From positions 7,344,058 to 7,408,057 of the forward strand of contig NC_135153.1 in the NCBI RefSeq assembly GCF_050948215.1: 64,000 bases of DNA, given 5' to 3'. This DNA comes from Halictus rubicundus (Eukaryota; Arthropoda; Insecta; Hymenoptera; Halictidae). The notes beneath the pieces are model-generated. The model was not told the origin of the DNA and ran no database searches. It saw only the letters and a program-made list of their open reading frames with translations. This document shows, in pieces, positions 48,201 to 54,331 of this stretch. Made by a program: the position numbers and the translations under genes. How positions within the stretch are numbered: the first letter of the stretch is position 1; each line of letters begins with the position of its first letter.

Positions 48201-51200
48201 GCAGTCCTGTAGAGTCTTTGAGAGCACTGTGGAGTTCTCAGAAACACTATGTAGTATTTGGGAGCCCTGTAGAGTACTTGGGAGTCCTGTGGAGTCTTTG
48301 GGGGCACTGTGGAGTCCTTGGGAGCCCTGTGAAATACTTTGGAGTCCTCTGGAGTCTTTGGGAGCACTGCGGAGTCCTTGGGAATACTATGGAATACTTG
48401 GAAGCACTGTGGAGCCTTTGGGAGTACTATGGAGCCCTTGGGAGCACTATGGAGTCCTTGAGAGCCCTATGGAGTTCTCGAGAGCGCTCCGGACTGCCCT
48501 CGGGGCCAGAGAAAAATTGATAGATCGCCAGGAGCATTACCTTGAGGAGGAACGAGTTGATCCATTTGGTGAAGGTCTTCTTCTGGATGTGCAGGCGTTC
48601 CTCCTGCAGGGCCTTGATGCGGCCCTGCTCGAACTTGAGCACGTCCTCCCTCTGAGTCATTCTCTTTTGTATGCCAGGACCACCCCTGAATCGGTCGGCT
48701 CTCGTCGGTGGATAGTTCGGCGTGTACTCGAGGTTGAAGGTCCTTTCTTGGGGTGCGGCGCCAAGCCCAGCGCCGGGCACATACTGCGCCCCTGAAAGCC
48801 GAACATTTCGCTCGAGTTAGAACAGACTCCCTTGCAGCAGAGGGACGTAAACATCCTCGATAGGAAACGGAAACGGAAACGGGGAACGAAACACAAACCG
48901 ACGCGGATGAAATATTTTACGCCACGTGCGGCACCGTGACTGCGTCGTTAAAAGTCCCGGGCCTAAGAATACCACGCGACACCCCTGCATAATATACATA
49001 TGAGCCTATTCCTTTAAATATCTACGGAACTACCGCCGATACAGAAAAATATTTCAGATAAAAGTTGAATGGTTTTAAAGATTACATAATTTAGTGTGTT
49101 TATATTTTGTACAAATGGACGCGTAGAGGACATACGAAGGTCAACGATGTTGTCTCAGATAGGATAACATATTCTTTAACGCACTGGTCGAGGCAATCAG
49201 CAATTCTCTACAGTCGCAAAAGTAAATGTGTCATTTATCGAACTAGCTGTAAGAAGAAAATGAAGAAGTGTTCTACAGCAACATTGATATTGGTTCGGAC
49301 ACCCAGTACATGAAGAAAGAGGATGCTATTCCAGGACGATTCGCTTGGTTCCGCAAATCGTAATAGCGATTTACGTCCGCGTCCACGTCCGTCCGTCCGG
49401 CTGCCCCTGTATGGCGGCGAAAAATCAACGGGAGACAATAAACCGTGGACAATGATCCTGTCGAGTCATCGCGCCGGCAACAGCCTCTGCGTACACCTTC
49501 TTCGCGGCACTCGTTTCTTATTTGCCGCGCGTTCTATCACTGTCCGACGACCGACCATTTCGTACCGCGCGTTTCCCCGGGAAAAATTACAACGGAGATA
49601 CGATCTTCGCGCGGATCCAGGATCCAGACTCGCCGTCCGCGACGGAACGCTTTTAATTAACACTTCGTGGAGACTCGTTTAGAAATGTTGCGCGCCGATT
49701 TACAACGTGTCGGTGTGCGCTCGCTCGACTATCTTTTCCCGTGGCTCGTTAACTACAAAAATACTGTTGATCGCGAGCTTTTCCTCTTCCGAGGTAGCTC
49801 GCAGATTCGTTTAGATTTTCAGAGGAGTCTGAAGAAATTTGGTTGAAAAGAGTTGTAGCTCGGATTAGAGAGAAAACGAAGCCACGGATCAACGCTAAAC
49901 CGGGGAGCCCTGTAACGATACGATGACAATTTAACATGCAAAGTTCGTTCACGCGAAATCCGACGAGAATGGTTTACCAGGAGGAAAATGAGAGACTAGA
50001 CGAAGAGGAAAAGGAAATTGTAGCATGATAGTCGGGGTGCTCGCTCGACTATCTTTTCCCGTGGCTCGTTAACTTCAAAAATACTGTCGATCGCGAGCTT
50101 CTCCTCTTCCGAGGTAGCTCGCAGATTCGTTTAGATTTTCAGAGGAGTCTGAAGAAATTTGGTTGAAAAGAGTTGTAGCTCGGATTAGAGAGAAAACGAA
50201 GCCACGGATCAACGCTAAACCGGGGAGCCCTGTAACGATACGATGACAATTTAACATGCAAAGTTCGTTCACGCGAAATCCGACGAGAATGGTTTACCAG
50301 GAGGAAAATGAGAGACTAGGCGAAGAACAAAAGGAAATTGTAGCACGATAGTAAATCGTCGAGACTATTTCGAGCTTCCGCAATCTCGCGGAGTGATAAG
50401 GTATCATGAAAAAAGCCGTTTCCAGGGCCTGCGAATAGGAAAATGCTGCACGGGACGAGATTGCCCGTGATCAAGCGTTTTCGATGCTCACGACATTCCC
50501 AGTTTGCTGGCACAGAGAGAGGGAATATCTCGAATTCCTACTCGTGTTCCTGATAACTTCTTCGATTACCGGCGCAATCACGCTGATAACACGCCCGTGG
50601 AAAACTGCTTTGAAGCTGGACGTCTTCATTGTTCTGGAAGTTTTCCAATTCGACGATTTGTTACGAGACGCGCGATGCAAACAATTCTGCGGGGCTTCGC
50701 CAACTGAAAACATGCTGGATTAGGTTTCACACTTGTGGAACATCCGCTCCGGAACTCGGCTGAGCTTGTTACCGTTTCAAGGCTGAATGGAACGCGTTTC
50801 GCGGGACTGTTTCGCGTACGCTGCAAGCTCCAGATTTAAAACATCAATTCCCCAGCAATTAGCCACGGCTAATTCATTAAACTCCGGAGCACAAAGATTT
50901 CGGCGAAGCCGGTACCGGTTACCTTTTTACGAAAAGCCATCAAATCGTCGATCAGCTTTTTTCCACCGAGCAACAAAGGATCCAAGAAGCTGATAAATAA
51001 ATCCCCGGGTCGAACTTTTTGCGAGCCGTGTTTGTTCGATTAAAACAGGTTGAAAGAGGCGGAGGCTCCGCGGCCTCTCGTTCGTCAACTTTTTCGCGGG
51101 ATAACCAGAGGGGGAGGGGGAATCGCGAGGCAATTCCGATTTTCTGTTTTTTCACCGGCGCGATAGATCACGACGGAAGAAAAAAAGTTGGTCGGTCAAG

Positions 51201-52924
51201 TTCTTAAAGCCCGGCCGATTTGCATACAATTGTCACGAGCGAGAAGCTCGAGGGATCACGGGCGCGTCTGAAACCTGTCGGACACGATATGCAATTTAAA
51301 TGACGACTCGCATAATCGTTCGCGATTAGTTCGTCGATGGGTGAAACACGCGAGACCGTCTGCCGCGACCATCGCGTTTAAATAATTCAATCATTAATTG
51401 TCGGCGAATCTATCCGACGAAACACGGCTGCCTCCCATGGCCATCGAATCTCGAAACGCGATTATCATAATCGGTGTTCTTGTATGCTTTTCCTATTCCG
51501 AATATTTATCTTCGCGCGCAACTGGTTACACCGTGTCGTGCGACTGTAATTGGAAATACATCGCGGAGAGATTTCCTGTAGCGCCAAAACGTGCGCCGGC
51601 ACGTTTCACAGAAATTTCGGAAGTGCACGCAGTTCCTACGCCAGTGCGAGCAATTAACTCTTTCTCGTGGTCAAAAACACGCTCGCGGTCTAATTAAAGT
51701 CGACGATTTTAGATTAGGTTCAAGGCTAATGGAAAATCCCCCGTAAACTACGCACGGACTCGAATATCCGTGGTCTAATTAGAAGTCACAGTTTCGCATT
51801 AAACTATCCAGAGGCGAGTGTAAATTGAAATTTCGAGAGTATCTCTGCGGAATCGTCCATAAATTTCACGGAAGAGGTTCGTACACGCTATCGATGGGAA
51901 TAGGAAAGACAGCGGAGAATAGAGGCATCGAGAAATGGTCTTTGTAGCCTAATTGTAATTCGTGTTTCAAAATCGAGCTCGGTAAAAATAAATACAAATT
52001 GAAATTTCAAGACTATGTCCGGTGAAATCGGATAGGAGAGGATCCAACGCCACTGGGGGGCGTAAAGGCGGCAATAAAGAAATTATACAGGCAGTAGAAA
52101 ACGTGTCAGTAGCCTAACAAAGATTGTTATCTCCGTATTGAAGTCGGTAAAAACGAATACAAATTGAAATTTAGAGAGTATCTCGGTGAAATCGGACGGG
52201 AGAGGGTCGTACGCCACTGGAGGACGTAAAGGAGCATACAAGAAGCCTGATAAAGCCTGACAAAGGTGTCAGTAGCCTAACAAAGATTCTAATCTCCACG
52301 TGGAACTCCAGCCCTTCAAGCACAATGACAAGCCCACAGCATGAGTGAGTGTCTCAACGACCAAAAGACGACGTAAATAATTACAAGTCTTATTATATCA
52401 TCACAAAGCTTACTTATTCATCTGTAATTTGCAGTTACAATTTTGAGAGGTTATGTTAGATTTCGGTTTCTGTACAATATCAAACATTAAACATTAAACA
52501 TTTGTTCCAATTGTCGTTAAGCAAGCTAATGGTCCAATTTAGGAAACTAGCGGTTCAATTTAGGAAACCGGTTTCCTTATTTGGACCGATGACACGATTT
52601 TTTTTTAATTCATTTTTCACGGTTATAAATGTTTTTTTTTTTTAATTTAATAGATGGTATTATTTTGAAGGTACACTTAGTGAGTTTCTTTTCTACTACC
52701 TAATTTTTATTAACACTTCTTATGTGTCTCTCTATATGTCCAAATTAAGCTACCTTCCCCTATCCACACTCATGTATTGCTAATGCAAAACATTGCTAAT
52801 GAACTCGAAGTTCGGACTGTGACTGTTGGCCAGGTATAAAAAAAACGACCTTTTTGCTGTTTACTTAGAAACACTCTTAGAGTAACCAATCCCATAATTA
52901 AAACTTACCTAGCTGAAAGTTCAT
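15361..52924 (-). CDS. kst: Beta-heavy spectrin (karst), 21 coding exons
   Basis: Exons in transcription order: 52924-52909, 48791-48541, 47528-47361, 30933-30708, 30386-30109, 29943-27340, 27260-26944, 26870-26493, 26418-25753, 25676-25391, 24803-24585, 24508-24066, 23521-21208, 21089-19833, 19772-19404, 19325-18906, 18826-16861, 16518-16378, 16286-16212, 15960-15929 and 15597-15361. All phases agree, giving about 4220 residues. An alternative start (ATG at 48660) matches the fly N-terminus as I recall it. An alternative 3' end (stop at 16820) gives 4023-4072 residues, close to the ~4100 of fly Karst. Order seen: actin-binding CH1-CH2, spectrin repeats with an inserted SH3, a basic linker, many more repeats, a charged helix, a PH domain and a Pro/Gln-rich tail. 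Family knowledge: beta-heavy spectrin pairs with alpha-spectrin and cross-links F-actin at the apical membrane and adherens junctions of epithelia. The intron between the CH1 exons is 16.4 kb. Confidence 0.93.
15929..15960 (-). CDS. kst: karst exon 20: 32-bp micro-exon
   Basis: Acceptor TTTGTTACAG, donor AGACAG|GTAACTG. With the preceding G it reads AYGNLSVNTRQ. It converts phase 1 to phase 0, which the last exon requires: direct joining of exon 19 to exon 21 would hit a stop. That requirement is the main support for this very short exon. Confidence 0.72.
16212..16286 (-). CDS. kst: karst exon 19: proline-rich tail exon
   Basis: Acceptor TTTTATAG, donor CCCG|GTTAGT. It reads ELAPPLPSTAPPPTRMAQWS, then APHDP. 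75 bp, phase 1 to phase 1, so it is also skippable in frame. APPLPSTAPPP resembles an SH3 or WW ligand. Confidence 0.72.
16378..16518 (-). CDS. kst: karst exon 18: 3' tail exon
   Basis: Acceptor TTTTACAG, donor CATCAAG|GTATCG. With the G from exon 17 it reads EPDHAQGRPGFYQQRSATLN, then a Gln/Pro-rich stretch ending SSVDLTTQHQ. 141 bp, phase 1 to phase 1, so it could be skipped without a frameshift. Confidence 0.75.
16560..16823. mobile_element. TTAA-bounded repeat in the 3' region of karst
   Basis: Bounded by TTAA at 16560-16563 and 16820-16823. The outer ends (GGGGTGTTCTTGAATTTC and, inverted, GAGGGTATTTTTATTTTC) agree at most positions. About 190 bp at 16626-16819 is similar to 61722-61904, both containing GTAATTTTGATTATTTT and TAAATATGT. 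This supports a mobile origin. It lies between karst exons 17 and 18. Confidence 0.55.
16820..16860 (-). CDS. kst: karst alternative 3' end (intron-retention form)
   Basis: If the donor at 16860 is not used, exon 17 continues in frame as TYHGFVINTRST and stops at TAA (16820-16822). That TAA lies inside the TTAA boundary of a repeat found again at 61.7 kb (see 16560-16823). The form may be a real short isoform or just retained intron; sequence alone cannot decide. Confidence 0.4.
16861..18826 (-). CDS. kst: karst exon 17: last repeats, PH domain, Pro/Gln-rich tail
   Basis: Begins VELLMEEASRLIELFPDART. After the last repeats comes a highly charged helix (ERVERARLEERKRKEVQRI), then a PH domain at about 17,370-17,700 (QGLLERKHELQSAGKKAAVR to DWVNKISFHAKL). 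Next are a glutamine-rich region and SH3-ligand-like proline motifs (KPPIPPRGAPPPVPIR). The proposed donor GAGATG|GTACTT has the phase needed for exon 18. Without splicing here the frame continues 13 codons to a stop at 16820-16822. Family knowledge: the PH domain of beta-spectrins binds phosphoinositides. Confidence 0.92.
18906..19325 (-). CDS. kst: karst exon 16: spectrin repeat
   Basis: 140 codons beginning VAASEDYGRDVEHVELLIQT and ending LGAVKEQ. Acceptor TTTTTTAG, donor GAACAG|GTATTC. Confidence 0.93.
19404..19772 (-). CDS. kst: karst exon 15: spectrin repeat
   Basis: Begins FYAEAAETEQWIKEKYPQL and contains LTSTDYGKDEDSVQSLLKKL. Acceptor TACTTTCAG, donor ACTACA|GTAAGA. The true exon reaches 50 bp beyond the first ATG. 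Confidence 0.93.
19833..21089 (-). CDS. kst: karst exon 14: spectrin repeats
   Basis: 419 codons beginning ADQADSWLATKEAFLNNDDL. Contains VEGWLHQKQQVASDENYRDS and FETWMDEVETQLQSEDHGKD. Acceptor TTCTTTCAG, donor CAAATG|GTAATT. Confidence 0.95.
21208..23521 (-). CDS. kst: karst exon 13: array of spectrin repeats
   Basis: 771 codons of tandem spectrin repeats, beginning ESWQHLLGLIRNREQRLQ. Each repeat shows a tryptophan or equivalent in helix A (ESWIGEKQKK, EAWIRDKEMM, ELWVADTIKR). A further open frame upstream to 23622 is intron. Donor GAACAG|GTAGGT. Confidence 0.95.
24066..24508 (-). CDS. kst: karst exon 12: spectrin repeat
   Basis: Begins AVELELDTYNGIVTEMGHTA and contains SRELEQWIKEQEQAAASEDY. 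Acceptor TATTTTTAG, donor TTAGG|GTAAGA. The split codon GG|G gives glycine. Confidence 0.92.
24585..24803 (-). CDS. kst: karst exon 11: part of a spectrin repeat
   Basis: This is a 73-codon exon without an ATG. It reads IRELCDELDDAWRDLQEKAG and later GEVESWLNEKNDVLSSTDYG. Acceptor GGTGCATAG, donor CACAAG|GTATGA. It fills the gap between exons 10 and 12 exactly in phase 0. Confidence 0.9.
24954..25059. mobile_element. 8-bp-TSD (hAT-type) MITE
   Basis: 106 bp with TIRs TAGACTGCGGGCTTTATGCA and, inverted, TAGGCTGCGGATCTTTATGC. It is flanked by a perfect 8-bp duplication, TTCATTAT, at 24946-24953 and 25060-25067. It lies in the karst intron between exons 10 and 11. An 8-bp duplication is the hallmark of hAT insertion. 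Confidence 0.85.
25391..25676 (-). CDS. kst: karst exon 10: spectrin repeat
   Basis: Begins FRSLKEPAKRRREALEES and contains DAELQWIKDHLPQASSTTLG. Acceptor TTTGCAG, donor AAAAAG|GTAAGG, ends in phase 0. Confidence 0.92.
25753..26418 (-). CDS. kst: karst exon 9: spectrin repeats
   Basis: Encodes about two repeats, with AEVDDLRDWLGDKMKTASDE and LKLEEIENCLQSKQVGVDLR. Acceptor TTTTCCAG, donor AGAAA|GTACGT. Confidence 0.93.
26493..26870 (-). CDS. kst: karst exon 8: spectrin repeat
   Basis: Begins with FREVEELGTQLL and contains FTDLGESLDDVEALLKQHEK, the standard linker between helices A and B. Acceptor TTCTTTAG, donor GACTA|GTAAGT. The split codon TA|C restores tyrosine. Confidence 0.93.
26944..27260 (-). 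CDS. kst: karst exon 7: spectrin repeat
   Basis: Begins VRKVNLLANSV and includes LINWAADMQETMKVEEPVRD, a helix-A signature. Acceptor GTTCCAG, donor GACGA|GTGAGA, ends in phase 2. Confidence 0.93.
27340..29943 (-). CDS. kst: karst exon 6: first spectrin repeats, SH3 domain, basic linker
   Basis: The exon has 868 codons. It opens IVGQMMDADKMKI after CH2, with a conserved KPPKYKERSEIEALYF segment, then triple-helical spectrin repeats (recurring W at helix A, DxxxxxxLLxxH motifs). An SH3 domain lies at about 28,065-28,245 (SLYPFSGQG, PDWWSVRKADGSDGFVPANY). It is followed by a strongly basic stretch (KVKVSQRVKKTKMVKQ, then KSIKSTVKPIKRK) before repeats resume. The SH3 insertion is diagnostic of beta-heavy rather than conventional beta-spectrin. 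Confidence 0.95.
29985..30055. repeat. Short tandem repeat of a ~11-bp unit
   Basis: Variants of GGTTGTTCAA recur about seven times in the small karst intron between exons 5 and 6. The array begins about 40 bp from the exon 6 acceptor. Confidence 0.7.
30109..30386 (-). CDS. kst: karst exon 5: CH2
   Basis: It reads SWRSGLGFNALIHAHRPDLV and later DVDTARPDEKSIITYVASYY, the typical second actin-binding CH domain of beta-spectrins. Acceptor TTTTTCAAAG (atypical AAAG) and donor CTAAT|GTATGT. Phases fit exons 4 and 6. Confidence 0.95.
30708..30933 (-). CDS. kst: karst exon 4: end of CH1 and start of CH2
   Basis: It begins VRLESIGAEDIVDGNPRLIL, the last helices of CH1 (with GLIWTIILRFQI), followed by an acidic linker and AKDALLLWCQRKT, the first helix of CH2. 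Acceptor GATTGCAG and donor ACTG|GTACAT. Ends in phase 1. Confidence 0.95.
31734..32274. mobile_element. hAT-type MITE carrying a nested TTAA element
   Basis: The left end CAGACTGCGGATTTTTATGC is matched, inverted, by the right end at 32262-32274 (ATCCGCAGTCTA). Flanking 8-mers TTAATCGG and GTAATTAG are only partly alike. The TTAA-flanked element 31899-32151 is inserted inside. Confidence 0.6.
31899..32151. mobile_element. TTAA-flanked (piggyBac-type) MITE
   Basis: Left TTAACCCTTAACGGTCCGG and the inverted right end TTAACCCTTAACGGACC agree at 16 of 17 bases. TTAA flanks both sides. 253 bp, no reading frame. Confidence 0.75.
32687..32708. repeat. (GA)n microsatellite
   Basis: About 11 GA units in a karst intron. 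Confidence 0.9.
32748..33170. repeat. Half of a foldback element related to 34607-35296
   Basis: Shares a succession of phrases with 34607-34990: TTATATTGAAAATTTA-like, CTGAAAATTTCATCGATAT versus CTGAGAATTTCATCAAAAT, and GAGTTATAAACGCTT. It begins CAGTAAGGAGC. Only one arm is recognisable. Confidence 0.4.
34541..35466. mobile_element. TTAA-flanked (piggyBac-type) element with nested insertion, copy 1
   Basis: Left end TTAACCCTTTGCACTCGAAG; inverted right end TTAACCCTTAGCACTCGAAT. TTAA on both sides. A second copy lies at 58390-58934 and a probable third, in reverse orientation, at 42692. Without the nested element (34607-35296) it is about 236 bp and non-coding. Confidence 0.8.
34607..35296. 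mobile_element. TA-flanked foldback element nested in the TTAA element
   Basis: Begins CAGTGACTCTCACTAATATT and ends with the inverted form (AATATTAGTGGGAGTCACTG), with TA on both sides. The two halves are inverted copies of each other along almost their whole length (for example GTTGCAAAATAC near 35109 against GTATTTTGCAAC near 34786), so the 690 bp could fold into one long hairpin. Confidence 0.8.
36199..36236. repeat. (GA)n microsatellite
   Basis: About 17 GA units, in a CpG-rich part of the large karst intron. Confidence 0.95.
36584..36756. mobile_element. TTAA-flanked (piggyBac-type) MITE
   Basis: Left TTAACCCATTTGCATCAT and inverted right end TTAACCCACTTGCATCAT differ at one base. TTAA flanks both sides. 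173 bp. Confidence 0.8.
37716..37922 (+). mobile_element. Mariner deletion derivative
   Basis: Starts TTAGGAGTACTCATAAGTAA and continues like the element at 10205, including the transposase start (ATGGCGGCGTCCGTACCTTC). Most of the interior is deleted and the right end is cut to GGGGTGCCCCTAA. TA flanks both ends. Confidence 0.7.
40101..40163. repeat. GA-rich imperfect microsatellite
   Basis: Two GA runs (40101-40114 and 40139-40163) are separated by a purine-rich stretch. They create an arginine/glutamate open frame (40017-40217) that is not convincing as a gene. Confidence 0.85.
40411..40950 (+). repeat. Dispersed ~500-bp repeat, copy B
   Basis: Same family as 4934-5435 and 59585-60063. 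Begins TAGTCACGTGACTTTGCAG; shares GATCCGACGrGTCTTAAGTC, ACCAAATATCCGCATAATCT and CTTATCGCGAATCTAC. No coding capacity. Confidence 0.75.
42692..43312. mobile_element. TTAA-flanked element, probable third relative, with nested insertion
   Basis: Left end TTAACCCTTTCGACTCGAAT, followed by GGCGACTCCGAGGCGCCACT, closely matches the right end of copy 1 read on the other strand. The far end (TTAACACTTAACGATTGCC, inverted) resembles the 31899 TIR. The element 42994-43181 is nested within. The right boundary is less certain than the left. Confidence 0.5.
42994..43181 (-). mobile_element. CAGTGA-ended TIR element
   Basis: Left CAGTGATTTCTCCATATATG; inverted right end CAGTGAATTCTCGATATCTG. The interior shares CCACTACCACGGGATA and TCTCCTGGACGATATATGTC with 44083-44240, in opposite orientation. 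Confidence 0.7.
43931..44372. mobile_element. hAT-type MITE carrying a nested CAGTGA element
   Basis: Ends TGGACTGCGGATCTTCATGC and, inverted, TAGACTGCGGAGTTGAAGC. Flanking 8-mers ATAATCTC (43923-43930) and ATAATCCC (44373-44380) match at 7 of 8. The element 44083-44240 is inserted inside. Confidence 0.75.
44083..44240 (+). mobile_element. CAGTGA-ended TIR element with TA duplication
   Basis: Left CAGTGAATTCTCGATATATG; inverted right CAGTGATTTCTCTATATGTG. TA on both sides. Same family as 42994-43181, with conserved GTCTCGCC, TATCGTCCAGGAGACGTACC and CGCGGTAGTGGGGATAATTC. Confidence 0.8.
45572..46300. repeat. Four tandem copies of a 189-bp (63-codon) unit
   Basis: Units begin at 45572, 45761, 45950 and 46138, with CTgTCTTGcAGCTCG. 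The middle two are almost identical. Because 189 is divisible by three, frames free of stop codons persist through the array: 360 codons on minus (45166-46248), 146 on minus and 189 on plus. None resembles a known protein, and I see no splice signals tying them to a gene, so I treat them as repeat artefacts. Confidence 0.85.
47361..47528 (-). CDS. kst: karst exon 3: core of CH1
   Basis: The 56 codons read ARMEVDDLFTDLADGKKLLK, then LLEIISGERL and NGRMRVHKIENVNKSLAFL, an almost invariant spectrin/actinin CH1 core. The acceptor is TTTTTCCAG and the donor CCAAG|GTAAGA. It precedes the 16.4-kb intron. Confidence 0.95.
47655..48495. repeat. ~42-copy minisatellite, 20-bp unit
   Basis: The unit is close to TTGGGAGCACTATGGAGTCC. 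It fills about 83% of the 1-kb karst intron between exons 2 and 3, and its edge is about 46 bp from the exon 2 donor. The unit contains no stop in any plus-strand frame, so all three frames stay open for hundreds of bases with a 20-residue period. These are not genes. The array is also open over long stretches on minus. Confidence 0.95.
48541..48791 (-). CDS. kst: karst exon 2: N-terminal region to start of CH1
   Basis: The acceptor is GGCTTTCAG and the donor CTCAAG|GTAATG. It encodes a 43-residue lead (AQYVPGAGLGAAPQERTFNL and on), then MTQREDVLKFEQGRIKALQE and KTFTKWINSFLLK, the beginning of CH1. The ATG at 48658-48660 matches the start of the fly protein as I recall it, so it may be an alternative start for a transcript lacking exon 1. 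Confidence 0.85.
49721..50351. repeat. Tandem duplication of 320 bp
   Basis: 49721-50040 and 50041-50351 are nearly identical, starting TCGCTCGACTATCTTTTCCC, with only scattered single-base differences. The duplication is recent. No gene lies within it. Confidence 0.95.
51800..52310. repeat. Degenerate tandem repeat, ~165-175 bp unit, three copies
   Basis: AAATTGAAATTT followed by AGAsTATsTC recurs near 51822, 51996 and 52161. The second and third units also share GTGTCAGTAGCCTAACAAAG and GCCACTGG(A/G)GG(A/G)CGTAAAG. Confidence 0.8.
52909..52924 (-). CDS. kst: karst exon 1 (candidate): start codon and five codons
   Basis: On the minus strand an in-frame TAA is followed one codon later by ATG AAC TTT CAG CTA G, then a strong donor, GTAAGTTTT. 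The exon ends in phase 1, exactly what the exon at 48791 needs (it begins GG GCG CAG). The joined start reads MNFQLGAQYVPGAGLG. No conservation can be shown for five codons, so this rests on phase, donor strength and the upstream stop. Confidence 0.55.
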
Positions 52925-53650
52925 ATTTTAGATTTTGGCCACGTTTTCCGGCTTTGGGATCACTGTGCGACGGTGGTCGGCGCGGGTGCGCGCGCGAACC
53001 AAGAGGGCAATGACAAGCAGGTAACATCGGAGATTCGATTAGAGTACTTAGGCGGACTCGCGGGGCCGGTCGTTTCGAAGCCGCTGGAAACCACGTAACG
53101 CGATTGTGCCAGCCACGCGTGTTTGCGAGCGTGTAGCATAGTCATAGCAGTGTACACCAGGGATTCCTCGAGCGTGACGGCCGCAGGCGCGTACAGGTTT
53201 GGTGTTTTCGCGGAAATTATGGTCGCAAGGTGAGCGTGGAAACGCATGGAACGCTCCTTCCAGGAGCATAGATTGCCGTGGCTCTCGGGAAACAGGGATC
53301 CCAGGGATCGCGAAAGCCGACTCTCAATTCCGCCGCCAGAGAACCATAACGAGCAGCCTCGATCCACTCGTTTCCACGAGAAGAATCTCCCGAGAAAAAA
53401 TTTTCAATTACTCCCGGACGGTGTTCGAAGTCTTGGGAGATCTCCGGAGATCCTGGAGAAGGAGCCACGGGTCGATCGAGGATTCCCGAGACTGCCGATC
53501 CTCCCCTAAGGGCGTCCAAGTCCCGAGCGGGAGAAGGCCCTAGAAAGGGCCAACAAAAATAGCTCTCAAGGTCCACGAGCCGTCCGAAGCGAAGGGAACA
53601 GAGTCCTAGGAGGAATTCAAGAGGGTCCTCGGGATCGAACGATTTCGGAT
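52925..53650 (-). promoter_or_regulatory. kst: CpG-rich probable 5' leader/promoter region of karst
   Basis: This GC- and CpG-rich stretch lies immediately upstream of the candidate first coding exon. It differs sharply from the AT-rich DNA at 52400-52900. It could hold the 5' UTR and promoter. A plus-strand ATG GTC GCA AG|GTGAGC (53219-53229) is also present and could be the start of a divergent gene, but nothing further supports that. Confidence 0.3.
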
Positions 53651-54075
53651 GGTACAGGTATTCGACGATCTCCCCAAGGAATTTTATAGTTCTTCTCTAC
53701 GAGACGCAACCGGAGCGGCTCAACGTCTGCAAACAGCGACGCCGAGACCCCACCCACAAGGTCTAATTACGAGGAATGCGAAGTGCCACGCAGTAGAGGC
53801 CACTATCTTCTCTGATAAAGTCAACAAAGAGGTGGAATTGCATCGGTGTTGCCTCTATCGACGATCTAAACATCTGTTACGTCTTAAAACACGGCGAGCA
53901 ATTTCTGACGGATCGCAGTACGTCAACGAGCAGAATTTCACCGAAACATGTACCAGGCCCGGTTCGCCTACCCAGGTCCTCCATTTTAGAAAGATAAAAT
54001 TACTTCGCCGAACACGTAGACAAACATAATACTGATTTCCCAGAGAACCCCGCCTTCTTGTTTTTTAACGATTAG
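53651..54075. other. No recognisable feature
   Basis: A 126-codon open frame (53649-54029, plus) shows no known domain, has an arbitrary start and no visible splice context. I do not call it a gene. Confidence 0.4.
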
Positions 54076-54319
54076 CAGACTGCGGATTTTACGCATTTCG
54101 AAGGAAAATCAGAGCAGATTTGAAGCAGTACACGATCATCGTTAATCGTTTGTGATGTAAGACTCGTACAGGTTTTCTTTATCTACTAGAAAATTATAAA
54201 ATAAATCGTAGCGGTTGATTACTGTCCTATTATTTTCCACGTATCACGACTGTTACCGGTGGAAATATTCTCCCCTTTCCACAATGGACGCAGAAAATGA
54301 TTTCACACGAAGCAGTCTA
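54076..54319. mobile_element. Probable hAT-type MITE, same family as 24954
   Basis: Left end CAGACTGCGGATTTTACGCA is paired with a short inverted right end (GCAGTCTA) at 54312-54319. The flanking 8-mers do not match well, so the boundaries are tentative. Confidence 0.5.
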
Positions 54320-54331
54320 ATTGATCGGCAC

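Larger units (their letters stand above)
48792..52908 (-). other. kst: Probable first karst intron
   Basis: No gene is seen. The stretch contains the 320-bp tandem duplication (49721-50351) and a degenerate ~170-bp tandem array (51800-52310). The intervals 48792-49720, 50352-51799 and 52311-52908 show nothing specific. Confidence 0.5.

Noticed and set aside
47655..48495. Direct repeats resembling a CRISPR array
   Set aside because: Repeats are contiguous 20-mers without unique spacers, in a eukaryotic intron.
47638..48795. Several long plus-strand frames with ALWSPWEH-like periodic proteins
   Set aside because: They come from a stop-free 20-bp minisatellite inside a karst intron, and the last one runs antisense over karst exon 2.
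53219..53229. Possible first coding exon of a divergent plus-strand gene (ATG followed by AG|GTGAGC)
   Set aside because: Only three codons and a donor; no downstream exon on the plus strand could be recognised.
53649..54029. 126-codon plus frame
   Set aside because: No recognisable domain, no splice context and no repeat of the pattern elsewhere.
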